64,000 bases of DNA from GWE2-40-63 sp041664345 (GTDB taxonomy: Bacteria; Bacteroidota; Bacteroidia; Bacteroidales; SZUA-534). Location: contig JBAYKX010000019.1 of the NCBI GenBank assembly GCA_041664345.1, forward strand, positions 1 to 64,000, written 5' to 3'. The notes under the pieces were generated by a model, which was not told where the DNA came from, ran no database searches, and saw only the letters and a list, made by a program, of their open reading frames with translations. Made by a program: the position numbers and the translations under genes. Below are positions 53,270 through 61,938 of this stretch, piece by piece. Each line of letters begins with the position of its first letter. Position 1 is the first letter of the stretch.

Positions 53270-54469
53270 ATGCCAAAAATTAAATACATTGCCGTATTGA
53301 TTTTTCTGTTGTATTCAAAATTAATTTTGGCACAGTCAACCATTGAATTTTCCGGAATTAGCTGGAATGTGAGAAGTGGTGTTGGCGGGCCTGGCCCCAA
53401 TAATTGGTCCGATAATCCTAAAAATGTTTGGGTGGACTCTTTGGGCCGGTTACACTTAAAAATAACAAAGGAAGGAAATACTTGGTATTGTTCCGAAATT
53501 TACACCCAACAATCTATTGGCTATGGCAAATACCTGTTTTATTTAGCTGAAAATCCACTTGATTACGATCCGAATATTGTGGTTGGCTTATTTACTTACG
53601 AATCGGATACCAAAGAAATAGATATTGAGTTTTCGCAGTGGGCCGATACTAATAGTTTGAATGGTTGGTACACGGTGCAACCACCGCCTTACAACAATAG
53701 CAATCAAAATAGTTTTTCAGCAAACCTAAAAAAGGGCAACACTACCCATAAATTTAATTGGAGTGCCGATAGTATTCATTTTCAAAGTTATAGTGGTAAT
53801 TACCGGTTGTTGCCATCCCCTGATTCGTTAATAAATGAGTGGACTTATTCAGGAAACAGCAATCCACCTGCCGGAAACGAAAGACTACATATTAATTTTT
53901 GGCTTTTTAAAGGCAATATGCCACAAAATCAGCTAGATGCTGAATTAGTGGTTAACGCAGTATTTGTACCTTCAGGTTCATTGTCAATTTCTATTTTGCC
54001 CCTTGAAGTTATTAATAAGGGTGCAAAGTGGAATGTAGATAATGGTCCATGGCTTAAGAGCGACTCAATATTGGCTTCAGTTACCGATGGTTATCATACA
54101 ATAAGATTTAATGATGTATCAGGATGGAGCACTCCTTTAAGCCGAAATATAAAAGTTGATGACAAGATAGAATTTCACGAAACTGTAAATTATAGCATTA
54201 TTAATACGATAACTTCAAAACCAGAAATTCCAAAACTTGATATATTTCCTATTCCTGTTGATGACTTTTTACATTTAGTAGAGCTTGTACCAAGTAATGG
54301 AATAAAGAATATTACTGTTTGCAATTCAATGGGGCAAATTATTTTGAGCACTAAAATTAATAATTCAAAAGCCGAAATAAACGTGTCGAGCTTTAAGGAA
54401 GGACTGTATTATTTGGATATATTGTTAATTGACAATACGGTGGTAAAAAAATGTTTCATTAAAAGGTAA
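53270..54469 (+). CDS. GH16-like glycoside hydrolase with T9SS sorting domain
   Basis: The 399-residue secreted protein has a signal peptide (SKLILAQS), a concanavalin-like GH16 fold with the catalytic signature E116-I-D118-I-E120 in KEIDIEFSQW, flanking WYCSEIYTQQSIGYGKYLFYL, and a C-terminal type A sorting domain (KLDIFPIPVDDFLHL to KKCFIKR). GH16 enzymes cleave beta-glucans, agars or carrageenans; the substrate cannot be set here. In the sorting domain the usual YPNP motif reads FPIP, a slight deviation. It should be exported through T9SS. Confidence 0.85.
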   Translation: MPKIKYIAVLIFLLYSKLILAQSTIEFSGISWNVRSGVGGPGPNNWSDNPKNVWVDSLGRLHLKITKEGNTWYCSEIYTQQSIGYGKYLFYLAENPLDYDPNIVVGLFTYESDTKEIDIEFSQWADTNSLNGWYTVQPPPYNNSNQNSFSANLKKGNTTHKFNWSADSIHFQSYSGNYRLLPSPDSLINEWTYSGNSNPPAGNERLHINFWLFKGNMPQNQLDAELVVNAVFVPSGSLSISILPLEVINKGAKWNVDNGPWLKSDSILASVTDGYHTIRFNDVSGWSTPLSRNIKVDDKIEFHETVNYSIINTITSKPEIPKLDIFPIPVDDFLHLVELVPSNGIKNITVCNSMGQIILSTKINNSKAEINVSSFKEGLYYLDILLIDNTVVKKCFIKR

Positions 54470-54676
54470 TGTTGTTTACTGGTTTTCCTAGGACTCTGTT
54501 TCAGTCAGCAATGTAGGCAACAAACAACATAAAAAAATACGTTCAATTGGAAACTTGGGTTTTCAAGGAATTTATTTTTAATGTTAAAGAGATAACTCAT
54601 TGGATTATTAAAATATTCCATTACTTTTGGCCAAAACCAAATGCTTTCCAAATAGTAACATAAAAATATAAATCGG

Positions 54677-55606
54677 ATGAATAAGATAGTTATTGGACTT
54701 GCAATTTGCACAGTTGCAATTAGTTGTACAACACAGCAGAAAGTGGTTAAGGTTGAACCACAAATTCAAGAAATAAAACTGGAAGTACAATCGCTTAAAC
54801 GGAAAGTTGCTATTGCGCGTTTTTCAAATGAAACACAATACGCAAAGGGTGTGTTTTACGACAAAGATAATGACCCGATTGGTAAACAGGCGGTTGATAT
54901 TTTATCTACAAAACTTGCATCAACTAATAAGTTTATATTGTTGGAACGGCAGGGTATGGATAAAATTATAGAGGAGTTAAATCTTGCTGGGAATGAAGGT
55001 TTACAAAAAGTTGGTGCTGACTATTTAATAATTGGTTCTGTTACGGAATTCGGAAGAAAGAATGTAGGTGACGTGAATGCTTTTTCAAGAAGTAAAACTC
55101 AGACAGTACAAGCAGGAGTGAGCATTCGTTTGGTAGATGTTTCGACTGGACAGATAATTTATTCAGAAGAAGCTAAGGGTGAAGCCGAAACTACCAATAA
55201 AACAGTGATGGGATTAGGAGAACAAGCCGATTATGACGCTACACTTAGTGATAAAGCAATTTCAGCAGCAATATCAAAACTGGTTGAAAATATTATCAAT
55301 AACTGCATGGATAGACCTTGGAAATCATATTTTCTCTCGTATGATGAAAATGGAATTATAATTTCAGGAGGTAAAAGTCAGGGCTTGAAGGTTGGTGATA
55401 CCTATGATGTTATTGAAAGAGGTAAAAGTATTAAAAATCCCCAAACTGGTATGATGATTGACTTACCTGGTAAATCAGTTGGGAAAATTAAAATTGACTT
55501 TGTAGGGGGTGATAATCCCCAAAGTGAATTCTCGATGATTTCATTTACAGAAGGCAATATCGACCCCCAAAATTTAAGTAACTATCATATTAAAGAGATT
55601 AAATAA
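54677..55606 (+). CDS. CsgG/HfaB-family outer-membrane lipoprotein
   Basis: The 309-residue lipoprotein (lipobox AISC, Cys 17) carries the CsgG domain: KVAIARFSNETQYAKG, GKQAVDILSTKL, LLERQGMDKIIEE, GADYLIIGSVTEFG and VSIRLVDVSTGQIIYSEEAKGEAE. CsgG in curli systems forms a nonameric pore, while HfaB-type members secrete or anchor surface proteins. A C-terminal extra domain (about 210-300, WKSYFLSYDENGIIISGGKSQGLKVGD) is present. It is the first gene of a tightly overlapping four-lipoprotein operon. No curlin-like subunit is seen nearby. Confidence 0.9.
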   Translation: MNKIVIGLAICTVAISCTTQQKVVKVEPQIQEIKLEVQSLKRKVAIARFSNETQYAKGVFYDKDNDPIGKQAVDILSTKLASTNKFILLERQGMDKIIEELNLAGNEGLQKVGADYLIIGSVTEFGRKNVGDVNAFSRSKTQTVQAGVSIRLVDVSTGQIIYSEEAKGEAETTNKTVMGLGEQADYDATLSDKAISAAISKLVENIINNCMDRPWKSYFLSYDENGIIISGGKSQGLKVGDTYDVIERGKSIKNPQTGMMIDLPGKSVGKIKIDFVGGDNPQSEFSMISFTEGNIDPQNLSNYHIKEIK

Positions 55607-55938
55607 TGAAAAAAATACTTTTTGTTATGGCAATAGGTTTGATAATTCTTACAAATTGCACAGGTGTAAAAACGGTAACTACGGGTTTAGAAAATGAATC
55701 TTTCTTGGAATTTATTGGAAAATCCAATATTTATAAGGATGGAGTTGATATAACCATTGATGATAAAACCACTTTTAAGGCCGAGGTAAATAAAGACCAT
55801 ACTGACCGCCCCAAAGGCAAAATTTATGCAATATCGACAGGAACGCATGTAGTTACTGTTACTTATAATAATAATGTGATTTTTAAAAAACAAATATTTA
55901 TTTCAGCACAAGAAACCAAAAAAATAATTTTACCATGA
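55606..55938 (+). CDS. Small PEGA-like lipoprotein
   Basis: The 110-residue lipoprotein (lipobox LTNC, Cys 18) has a short beta-sandwich mature part: SFLEFIGKSNIYKDGVDITIDDKTTF, KIYAISTGTHVVTVTYNNNVIFKKQIFISAQETKKIILP. The G-x-H-V-V-T-V motif matches the end of PEGA-type surface domains. Its ATG overlaps the CsgG stop by one base (TAATG), and the DUF4810 start overlaps its own stop (ATGA). It is an insert into the known CsgG-DUF4810-DUF799 gene set and may be an extra subunit. Confidence 0.75.
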   Translation: MKKILFVMAIGLIILTNCTGVKTVTTGLENESFLEFIGKSNIYKDGVDITIDDKTTFKAEVNKDHTDRPKGKIYAISTGTHVVTVTYNNNVIFKKQIFISAQETKKIILP

Positions 55939-56279
55939 AAAAAATAGTTTTTATTTCAATTTCCGTTTTGTTATTGGTATCATGCAGCCCCCAAATGAAT
56001 TTGTATTCATGGGACAAGTATGAAACCACAAGCTATAATTATTTGAAAAACAACGATGAAAAGTCCACTCAAGAATTGATAGAAACATATCAAAAAATAA
56101 TTGAAAAACAAAGAGGAACAAGAGGTGTGGTTCCACCGGGGATTTATGCTGATTATGGGTTTATATTGCTTCAAGCAAATAAAACATCAGAAGGCAAAGA
56201 ATTACTTTTAAAAGAGGTTGCATTGTATCCCGAATCAAAAATATTTATTGACAGAATTTTAAAAATGATTGAAAAATGA
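55935..56279 (+). CDS. DUF4810-family lipoprotein
   Basis: The 114-residue lipoprotein (lipobox LVSC, Cys 17) has the DUF4810 pattern NLYSWDKYETTSYNYLKNNDEKST, then GVVPPGIYADYGFILLQANKTSEGKELLLKEVALYPES. The mature part looks helical, like a small TPR-type unit. In known operons this gene lies between csgG and the DUF799 gene, as here. It overlaps both neighbours by four bases, consistent with stoichiometric assembly. Confidence 0.85.
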   Translation: MKKIVFISISVLLLVSCSPQMNLYSWDKYETTSYNYLKNNDEKSTQELIETYQKIIEKQRGTRGVVPPGIYADYGFILLQANKTSEGKELLLKEVALYPESKIFIDRILKMIEK

Positions 56280-56971
56280 AAAAAATACTATTTTATATTG
56301 TTGTTGGAAGCGCTTTTTTATCAAGTTGCACTACCACAACACCAATTACAAAATCGGTAGCCTATAAAGGAATGTACGCTGAAAAACCATTGACCATTTT
56401 GTTGATGCCACCAATAAATAAAAGTACGAATGTTGAGGCAAAAGAATATTTTCACTCTACCCTTAGCATACCAGTTGCGAACTCAGGTTTTTATGTTATT
56501 CCTACCTTTCTTTCAATGGAAATATTAAAAAAAGAAAGTGCGTATGATGCAGAGTTATTTTTGAATTCCCCATTATCTAAATTTGGTGAAGTATTTGGTG
56601 CAGATCTGGCATTATTTACTATAATACATAAGTGGGACAAATCAGGAATTGCTGCTAAAGTTTATGTTGATGTAGAATATATCATCAAATCGGTTAAAAC
56701 CAACGATATTATTTACACAAGGAGGGGTGATGTTACCTACGATGCATCTATTTCAACTGGTGCAGGAGGCTTAGCTGGATTAGTTGCCAATATTGCCTTG
56801 TCAGCAATTAATACATCGTTAACAAAATATGTTGATGTAGCAAGAGCTTGTAATGCATATACATTTAAAGATTTGCCAACAGGCAAATATAGCCCAAAAC
56901 ATAATATTGATGGCGAAGAGTTATCTGGAAAGAAGTATTTTAAAGCAATGCTGAATAAAAATTACAGATAA
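56276..56971 (+). CDS. DUF799/GNA1162-family lipoprotein
   Basis: The 231-residue lipoprotein (lipobox LSSC, Cys 18) matches GNA1162/DUF799: KPLTILLMPPINKSTNVEAKEYFHSTLSIPVANSGFYVIPTFLSMEILKKE, then GEVFGADLALFTIIHKWDKS and VYVDVEYIIKSVKTNDIIYTRRGDV. GNA1162 in Neisseria is a surface lipoprotein with a TolB-like/CsgG-like N-terminal domain and is a vaccine candidate. It closes the operon and is followed by an inverted-repeat region before convergent genes. Confidence 0.88.
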   Translation: MKKILFYIVVGSAFLSSCTTTTPITKSVAYKGMYAEKPLTILLMPPINKSTNVEAKEYFHSTLSIPVANSGFYVIPTFLSMEILKKESAYDAELFLNSPLSKFGEVFGADLALFTIIHKWDKSGIAAKVYVDVEYIIKSVKTNDIIYTRRGDVTYDASISTGAGGLAGLVANIALSAINTSLTKYVDVARACNAYTFKDLPTGKYSPKHNIDGEELSGKKYFKAMLNKNYR

Positions 56972-57002
56972 TCAAATAGTTACTTTGCTAAAGTTGCGCT
57001 TT

Positions 57003-57096
57003 TTCATTAAAGGGTTCAGCGGTTTTCGGAAATTTCCTTCTGAACAAATAATGTGACAGGAGAGAGCCGAACGAACTAAATTTACCCTTTAATGAA
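57003..57096. repeat. Compound inverted repeat between convergent operons
   Basis: TTCATTAAAGGG (57003-57014) and CCCTTTAATGAA (57085-57096) are 12-bp perfect complements enclosing an inner stem GTTCAG/CTGAAC (57014-57045). The whole 94-bp unit could fold on either strand. It lies in the 209-bp gap between the end of the CsgG operon and the end of the redox operon. It could serve as a bidirectional terminator or be a miniature palindromic element. Confidence 0.5.
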
Positions 57097-57180
57097 TTTT
57101 GCGTTTGCAATTAGAAACAGAACAAAAAACAAATATTTTGATCATTTCTATCGTTGTTTTTTCTCTAGTATTTTTTTTTT

Positions 57181-57798
57181 TCATTTCTCAAGCACCACAA
57201 TATGGTTTACCAACGAATGATTGTTTATTTCATATACAATTGTTAAACCGGCTTTTTTAGCCAAATAAGCAATACCCCCATTTTTCATGTAGCTTTTGTA
57301 ATTCCGGTAATGGTCGGTTCCTGCTAAAAACTCAATGCCTCTGCTTATATGGCCTTCAATCTTTTTAGTTCTTGGAAAAACATAGTCGCCAATAATAATT
57401 TTATCGGCAACCTTAGCAATTTCATTCAGCAATGGTATCCTTTCTTCTTCATCCACTTCGTGAATTACATAGGTTAACACGGCATAGTCAAAAGGTTTTT
57501 GCCCATTAACCGGCAATTCGCTTACGTAACTATGCCTAAAGGATAGCTTGCTGTTCGGTTGCTTTTGCAAGGTACGGTTGGCCCGGTCAATATTCCGTGT
57601 TGAGAGATCGATTCCTAAAACTGATTCGCAGGAATCAGCCAGTGCAAAAGCCAACCGTCCGGTTCCGCAGCCCACATCCAATATTTTCGATTGTGGTTCA
57701 ATGATGCTGTTAATTTGCCCGAATAGGGTATCTTGATTGGGCGCAATAACCGTATCGTAAAACCAGCCATCGTACCAGTGATTTTTGTTTTCTGCCAT
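57181..57798 (-). CDS. SAM-dependent methyltransferase
   Basis: The 205-residue class I methyltransferase has motif I ILDVGCGTGRLAFALA (39-54), the acidic residue in VLGIDLSTRNIDRANRTL, and FDYAVLTYVIHEVDEEERIPLLNEI as the post-I region. It resembles UbiE/COQ5-like small-molecule or quinone methyltransferases more than protein ones, but the substrate is not clear. It is the last gene of the minus-strand radical SAM/thioredoxin operon, four bases after the 4Fe-4S gene. Its inclusion hints that it acts on a product or cofactor of the system. Confidence 0.85.
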   Translation of the reverse strand: MAENKNHWYDGWFYDTVIAPNQDTLFGQINSIIEPQSKILDVGCGTGRLAFALADSCESVLGIDLSTRNIDRANRTLQKQPNSKLSFRHSYVSELPVNGQKPFDYAVLTYVIHEVDEEERIPLLNEIAKVADKIIIGDYVFPRTKKIEGHISRGIEFLAGTDHYRNYKSYMKNGGIAYLAKKAGLTIVYEINNHSLVNHIVVLEK

Positions 57799-57802
57799 GT
57801 TG

Positions 57803-58300
57803 TTAAATTTTATAGGTCAAACTACCATTAGGGCAGGCAGCTACACACTGCAAACATTTGGAGCAGGTGTATGAATTGCCCGGCCTGATTTGGGATGGCT
57901 TATACAGGCTGAATTTTTGGGGCTCCATGGCAACTATGTAGCATTTCTTGTCGCATATGCCACAATTCTTGCAGCTATCGGCGTTAAGCTTAATTTTGAA
58001 AATGGAGTACCGATTTAACCAGCCCGAAACCCATGCAATGGGGCAACCCAGTTTATGGTATTGGTACATTTGGCGTATTTTGCCATCGGGACTCAGGTTC
58101 ATGAGCATTTCCATGATAAGCCCCATGGGGCAAACCCACCGACAAAACACTTTCCCGAAAACAGCGCCAAGCAATACACCTCCCAACAGCACATACCAAA
58201 GCGAAATATGGAATTGCGAAATGGCAATATAAAGGCCCACGCCTAAAAGAGAAAGAATGATTATCCGTTTATCAACCAATATTTTTAATAATTTTCGCAT
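57803..58300 (-). CDS. Membrane-anchored 4Fe-4S protein
   Basis: The 165-residue protein has two N-terminal hydrophobic helices (IIILSLLGVGLYIAI; LWYVLLGGVLLGAVFG), a CRWVCP motif of the NapH/CcoG type, and two ferredoxin clusters in CKNCGICDKKC and CSKCLQCVAACP. NapH-type proteins pass electrons from quinol to periplasmic or cytoplasmic partners. A larger NapH would have four helices and be longer, so this is a truncated-style version. It lies between the SQR-like gene (37 bp) and the methyltransferase gene (4 bp). It may carry electrons from the flavoprotein or the quinone pool. Confidence 0.85.
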   Translation of the reverse strand: MRKLLKILVDKRIIILSLLGVGLYIAISQFHISLWYVLLGGVLLGAVFGKVFCRWVCPMGLIMEMLMNLSPDGKIRQMYQYHKLGCPIAWVSGWLNRYSIFKIKLNADSCKNCGICDKKCYIVAMEPQKFSLYKPSQIRPGNSYTCSKCLQCVAACPNGSLTYKI

Positions 58301-58336
58301 AGTAATAAAATAGAGATGAATTTCAGTTTAAGTGTT

Positions 58337-59503
58337 CTATAATCCAGGTAGCCTAGGGAATAAACTTGTTTTTGTGATTTTTGAATAGAATCCCCATCCT
58401 CTTTTCATCCAATGGCCGATAAATGGCAATGGTATTACAAATGCTTTTTCGTTGTCCCTAAAAACAAAAGCGGCACCATTTCCAGTATCCATCACACAAA
58501 GTATATTCACGTGCTGTTTATATCCTTTTCTTTTTAATGAACCTTTATCGGTTTCAATAATATTGTGGGCTGCATTTCTTCCCATTAGTTCGGCTATATG
58601 TCCTTGCTTTGCTATCCATTCTGGGCCTTCAAGTGATGCTGTGTCTCCAATGGCATATATTGAAGAGGAGCCATGAACCAAACCGGTATCGTCAATAAGA
58701 ACAAACCCAGCTTCACTCAATGGCAAATCGGAATTCTTTAACACTGAATGCCCCGTAGCAGCAGATATAAACATGGTTAAATCAGACTCTATCTTGTAAT
58801 CATCCTCAAAAATTACCCCATCACTCACAAACTCAGCAATTTTCTTTCCGTACTTTGTATTTATGTTTGAAGCGCCCAACATTTTGCCCATCAGCTTAAG
58901 TGAACTCTTGCCCATACGGGCACCTGGTTCATCCATGGGTGCAAATAAGGTGAGCTCAAAATTATTTCGGAGTTTTTTCTTTTTTAACAGGTTGTGTATA
59001 TTGAACACTATTTCAAAAGCAGGACCTCCGCGAACAGCAGATTTATCATTTGGATTTCCGCCAAAACCGATAGCAATCTTGCCTTTCCCGTTTTGCAGAA
59101 GTTGGTCAATTTTGTCACGCAATGCTTCGGCCATTTGAGGTTTTCCGCATATTGAAAGGGTATGTTCCATCCCTTTATGTTGCAGTTTTTCTGCACCAAA
59201 AGCTACTATTAGATAATCAAAGTCCAATATTTGGTTTTCGCAGTACACTTTCTTTTCTGCACTCTTTATACTTTTTACAGTATCTAAAACCAGTTCAAAT
59301 GGATACTGCTTTTGTATTTTGCTCAGTGGTACTTTTACATCTTCAAATTTCTTTATGCGGACAGGTACCCAAATCGAAATGGGATAGATATACAGGTAAT
59401 CGCGATCGGATACTAAGGTTACTTCAAATTTTTTACTTCTGACTAGTTCAATAGCAGCTTGCACTCCAGCAAATCCGCCACCAAGAATCAATACTTTTTT
59501 CAT
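58337..59503 (-). CDS. SQR-like NAD(P)/FAD-dependent oxidoreductase
   Basis: The 388-residue flavoprotein has the N-terminal Rossmann motif ILGGGFAGVQAAIEL, a second nucleotide region (IAIGFGGNPNDKSAVRGGPAFEI) and the FAD-binding ATG/GD motif SIYAIGDTASLEGP. It resembles sulfide:quinone oxidoreductases; a Cys in NILCVMDTGNGAAFVFRD occupies the place of the C-terminal active Cys, and the closing hydrophobic tail could touch the membrane. Exact SQR type is unclear and the second Cys is uncertain. It sits in the operon next to the membrane Fe-S protein, supporting an electron-transfer or sulfide/persulfide role. Confidence 0.8.
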   Translation of the reverse strand: MKKVLILGGGFAGVQAAIELVRSKKFEVTLVSDRDYLYIYPISIWVPVRIKKFEDVKVPLSKIQKQYPFELVLDTVKSIKSAEKKVYCENQILDFDYLIVAFGAEKLQHKGMEHTLSICGKPQMAEALRDKIDQLLQNGKGKIAIGFGGNPNDKSAVRGGPAFEIVFNIHNLLKKKKLRNNFELTLFAPMDEPGARMGKSSLKLMGKMLGASNINTKYGKKIAEFVSDGVIFEDDYKIESDLTMFISAATGHSVLKNSDLPLSEAGFVLIDDTGLVHGSSSIYAIGDTASLEGPEWIAKQGHIAELMGRNAAHNIIETDKGSLKRKGYKQHVNILCVMDTGNGAAFVFRDNEKAFVIPLPFIGHWMKRGWGFYSKITKTSLFPRLPGL

Positions 59504-59671
59504 TTATGGAACTTTATAAGATTATTAAAATTCTGAATTAAAACTAATACCGTTATTGCATGCCATTGGCTATTAAAGTACTTTTTAAGTACCTATCTGC
59601 TTTGTTTTGAGTACTATAACTAGGGTAACCTACCTTTTGAACCGGGTGAAATATAGGTTCCGATCCATTTG

Positions 59672-60082
59672 CTATTTTAACGGACCTATTACCGATTTTA
59701 CTATTTCGAACGATTCGTCGGTGGCACTTTTTATCGCCTCAACAGCGATGGCGGAATACCCGGTTGTCATGGCTGTCATGTTTAATAAAGTCACATAAGT
59801 TTTGCCATCAGCTTTTTCGTACACCGAAATGCGGCAGGGCATCATAACCGAAACAATCCGTTCATCGTCCTTTTCAAGCATTTTGCCTGAATATTCCGGT
59901 TTGCAAATCTCAACGACCTTAACAGGTAGCACTGCTTTGCCCGATTTAGCCAATGATTGTTGAAGATCATGTACGGCTGGGTTTTGCCAGTTTTTTGCAG
60001 TAGCAGCAGCAATAAGCTTTTCAACGGTGGTAGCCACGTTAAAAGGGCTTACCTGTTCAATAATGATTTGATTCGAGTTCAT
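59672..60082 (-). CDS. DUF302 protein
   Basis: The 136-residue cytoplasmic protein is a DUF302 domain: PFNVATTVEKLIAAATAKNWQNPAVHDLQQSL, VEICKPEYSGKMLEKDDERIVSVMMPCRISVYEKADGKTYV. The Cys residues in VEICKPEY and MMPCRISVYE are typical of the family and may bind a thiol or metal. DUF302 proteins commonly occur with sulfur-oxidation, thioredoxin or persulfide genes. It follows the thioredoxin reductase fusion by 21 bp in the operon. The next gene, SQR-like, begins 168 bp downstream, the largest internal gap after the peptide leader. Confidence 0.82.
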   Translation of the reverse strand: MNSNQIIIEQVSPFNVATTVEKLIAAATAKNWQNPAVHDLQQSLAKSGKAVLPVKVVEICKPEYSGKMLEKDDERIVSVMMPCRISVYEKADGKTYVTLLNMTAMTTGYSAIAVEAIKSATDESFEIVKSVIGPLK

Positions 60083-60103
60083 AGCTTGGTGGTTTATTTC
60101 TGA

Positions 60104-61372
60104 TTAATTCAATTCCTTGGTAATGGCAATGGCAGCAATGGTTCCATCGGCAACAGCCGTGGTAATTTGTCGGTATTTTTTGCTAATAACATCGCCAACC
60201 GCATACACTCCCGGAATACTGGTTTGCATATCCTCGTTGGTTTTTATGTATCCCCACTGATCGAGCGTTAATTTGTTACGGAACATATCAATGTTTGGCT
60301 TCATTCCAATAAAAACGAAAACGCCGTCGCTAACCAATTTGGATACCTTTTTCGTAGTAAGATCTTCCACTTCGGTAATTATCTTATCGCCTTCGCGAAC
60401 AAACGAGCGCGGTTCATGCTTAAACAGGGTGCTTATTTTTTTATTGGCAAAAAGCTTTTCCTGCGCTTGTTTGTTGGCCGTAAAGGTTTCAAACTGGTGA
60501 ACCATGGTAATTTTACCGGCAAACTTGCTTATAAAATCGGCTTCTTCAACGGCAGAGTTTCCACCGCCAATAACCACCACATCCTTGTCGCCATAGTATT
60601 TGGCATCGCAGGTAGCACAGTACGAAATGCCCTTACCTTTCAGCTCCCGCTCACCAGGAACTCCCATCAAATTGGGCGATGTTCCGGTTGCAATGATTAT
60701 TTTATTTGCCTTCACCGTTTCAAATTCATCAATTACCACTTCCTTTTTTTCGAGGTCACTGGTGGTAACATCAACGGCCACTTTATAAATGGTACCGCAC
60801 AGTTTGGTTTGTTCCGACATATTGTGCGACAACATATAACCCGGCTGTGGATCGATAAAACCCGGATAGTTGGAAACCTCGTGGGTAGTTGATACATTAC
60901 CTCCCGGAAGGGCAATATCAATAAGAACCGTGTTCACTTTGGCCTGGCACAAATATAACCCTGCAGTTAATCCACCGGGGCCTGCACCCAGAATCAGTAC
61001 ATCAAATTCCGAAACTGTTGGTTTAATAATTGATTTTATTTCTTTTACTCTGGCAGCGGGCAATATGCTATCCAGTTGATGGATGATATCGCTCCTTTTT
61101 ATTCCACCCGACAAAGAATGCTCTGATTGCACTCCATTGTCAAAAAACAGCAAGGTTGGCGATGATTTGACGCCTAATTTCTCCGACAACTCCTTATTTT
61201 GTTGGCGGAACATTTTCACAAATTTAATGTCGTTGCCATATAAGTTGGCTAAGCCCTCAAACTTGGGTGCTAATGCCTCACAGGGAGGACATTCGGTGGA
61301 ATAAAAATCGAGTACTACTTTGCTCCCGCCCAGTACTTCTTTTTCAAATTCTGCTGATGTTATTTCTTTCAT
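60104..61372 (-). CDS. Thioredoxin-thioredoxin reductase fusion
   Basis: The 422-residue protein has an N-terminal thioredoxin domain (C28-P-P-C31 in STECPPCEA, residues about 1-105) joined by a short linker to a complete low-molecular-weight thioredoxin reductase: FAD motif GAGPGG (129-134), redox C252-A-T-C255 and VFIGMKPN plus GVYAVGDV. The usual natural fusion, in mycobacteria, has thioredoxin at the C-terminus; here it is N-terminal. It could deliver NADPH electrons directly to the operon's Cys peptide or to the exported thioredoxin system. It lies between the DUF1847 and DUF302 genes. Confidence 0.9.
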   Translation of the reverse strand: MKEITSAEFEKEVLGGSKVVLDFYSTECPPCEALAPKFEGLANLYGNDIKFVKMFRQQNKELSEKLGVKSSPTLLFFDNGVQSEHSLSGGIKRSDIIHQLDSILPAARVKEIKSIIKPTVSEFDVLILGAGPGGLTAGLYLCQAKVNTVLIDIALPGGNVSTTHEVSNYPGFIDPQPGYMLSHNMSEQTKLCGTIYKVAVDVTTSDLEKKEVVIDEFETVKANKIIIATGTSPNLMGVPGERELKGKGISYCATCDAKYYGDKDVVVIGGGNSAVEEADFISKFAGKITMVHQFETFTANKQAQEKLFANKKISTLFKHEPRSFVREGDKIITEVEDLTTKKVSKLVSDGVFVFIGMKPNIDMFRNKLTLDQWGYIKTNEDMQTSIPGVYAVGDVISKKYRQITTAVADGTIAAIAITKELN

Positions 61373-61383
61373 AATATATAGTA

Positions 61384-61935
61384 TTAATTTTTTAATGCTT
61401 CAATTGGGTTGTGATTGTGGACCCGATCTTTAACCAATAAGGTTGTGGTATAGGACTCGATATTCTTAGTAAAAATAATATCGTGCCCTAAACAAAGCCC
61501 CATGGTAATGGTTAAATCAACGGTTTCGCTGTTTATTTGTGCAGCTTGGGCCAACGGGTTGCAGGATACTGATTTTATGGTACTGTTGCTATTTACCTCA
61601 GATTGTTTAAAACCACCGGTAGTGCAGGAAACAGGAATGGTTTTAAATCCCGATTCCCTCAATATTTGGGCAATCATTGAGGCGTCTATTTCCATTCCGT
61701 AACAGTAAGCCAATCCAAGGCGCTTAAAATTCATCTCTTTTGAGAATTCAATTATTTCCTGCAATCGCGATAAAGTGCCAGCTCGTCCATGGTCAACAAG
61801 GGCTGCCGCAGCCTGTATTATTTTTTGATTGTCGGGCAAATGATAGGTTTCCATCAATGCTTTCACATCAAATTTTTGAGCAGTACATGGTTCCGTAGCC
61901 CGGCAACTCTTTTTATTACATTGAGTACAATCCAT
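61384..61935 (-). CDS. DUF1847 Cys-rich protein
   Basis: The 183-residue protein begins with a Cys cluster MDCTQCNKKSCRATEPC, likely binding metal or Fe-S, and carries the DUF1847 core: AGTLSRLQEIIEFSKEMNFKRLGLAYC, TIPVSCTTGGFKQ, SVSCNPLAQAAQINSETVDLTITMGLCLGHDIIFTKN and VKDRVHNHNPIEAL. The repeated conserved Cys residues suggest redox or metal chemistry. Function of the family is unknown. It begins four bases after the radical SAM stop, so translation is probably coupled. The linkage to the maturase is a clue for its role. Confidence 0.85.
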   Translation of the reverse strand: MDCTQCNKKSCRATEPCTAQKFDVKALMETYHLPDNQKIIQAAAALVDHGRAGTLSRLQEIIEFSKEMNFKRLGLAYCYGMEIDASMIAQILRESGFKTIPVSCTTGGFKQSEVNSNSTIKSVSCNPLAQAAQINSETVDLTITMGLCLGHDIIFTKNIESYTTTLLVKDRVHNHNPIEALKN

Positions 61936-61938
61936 TTT

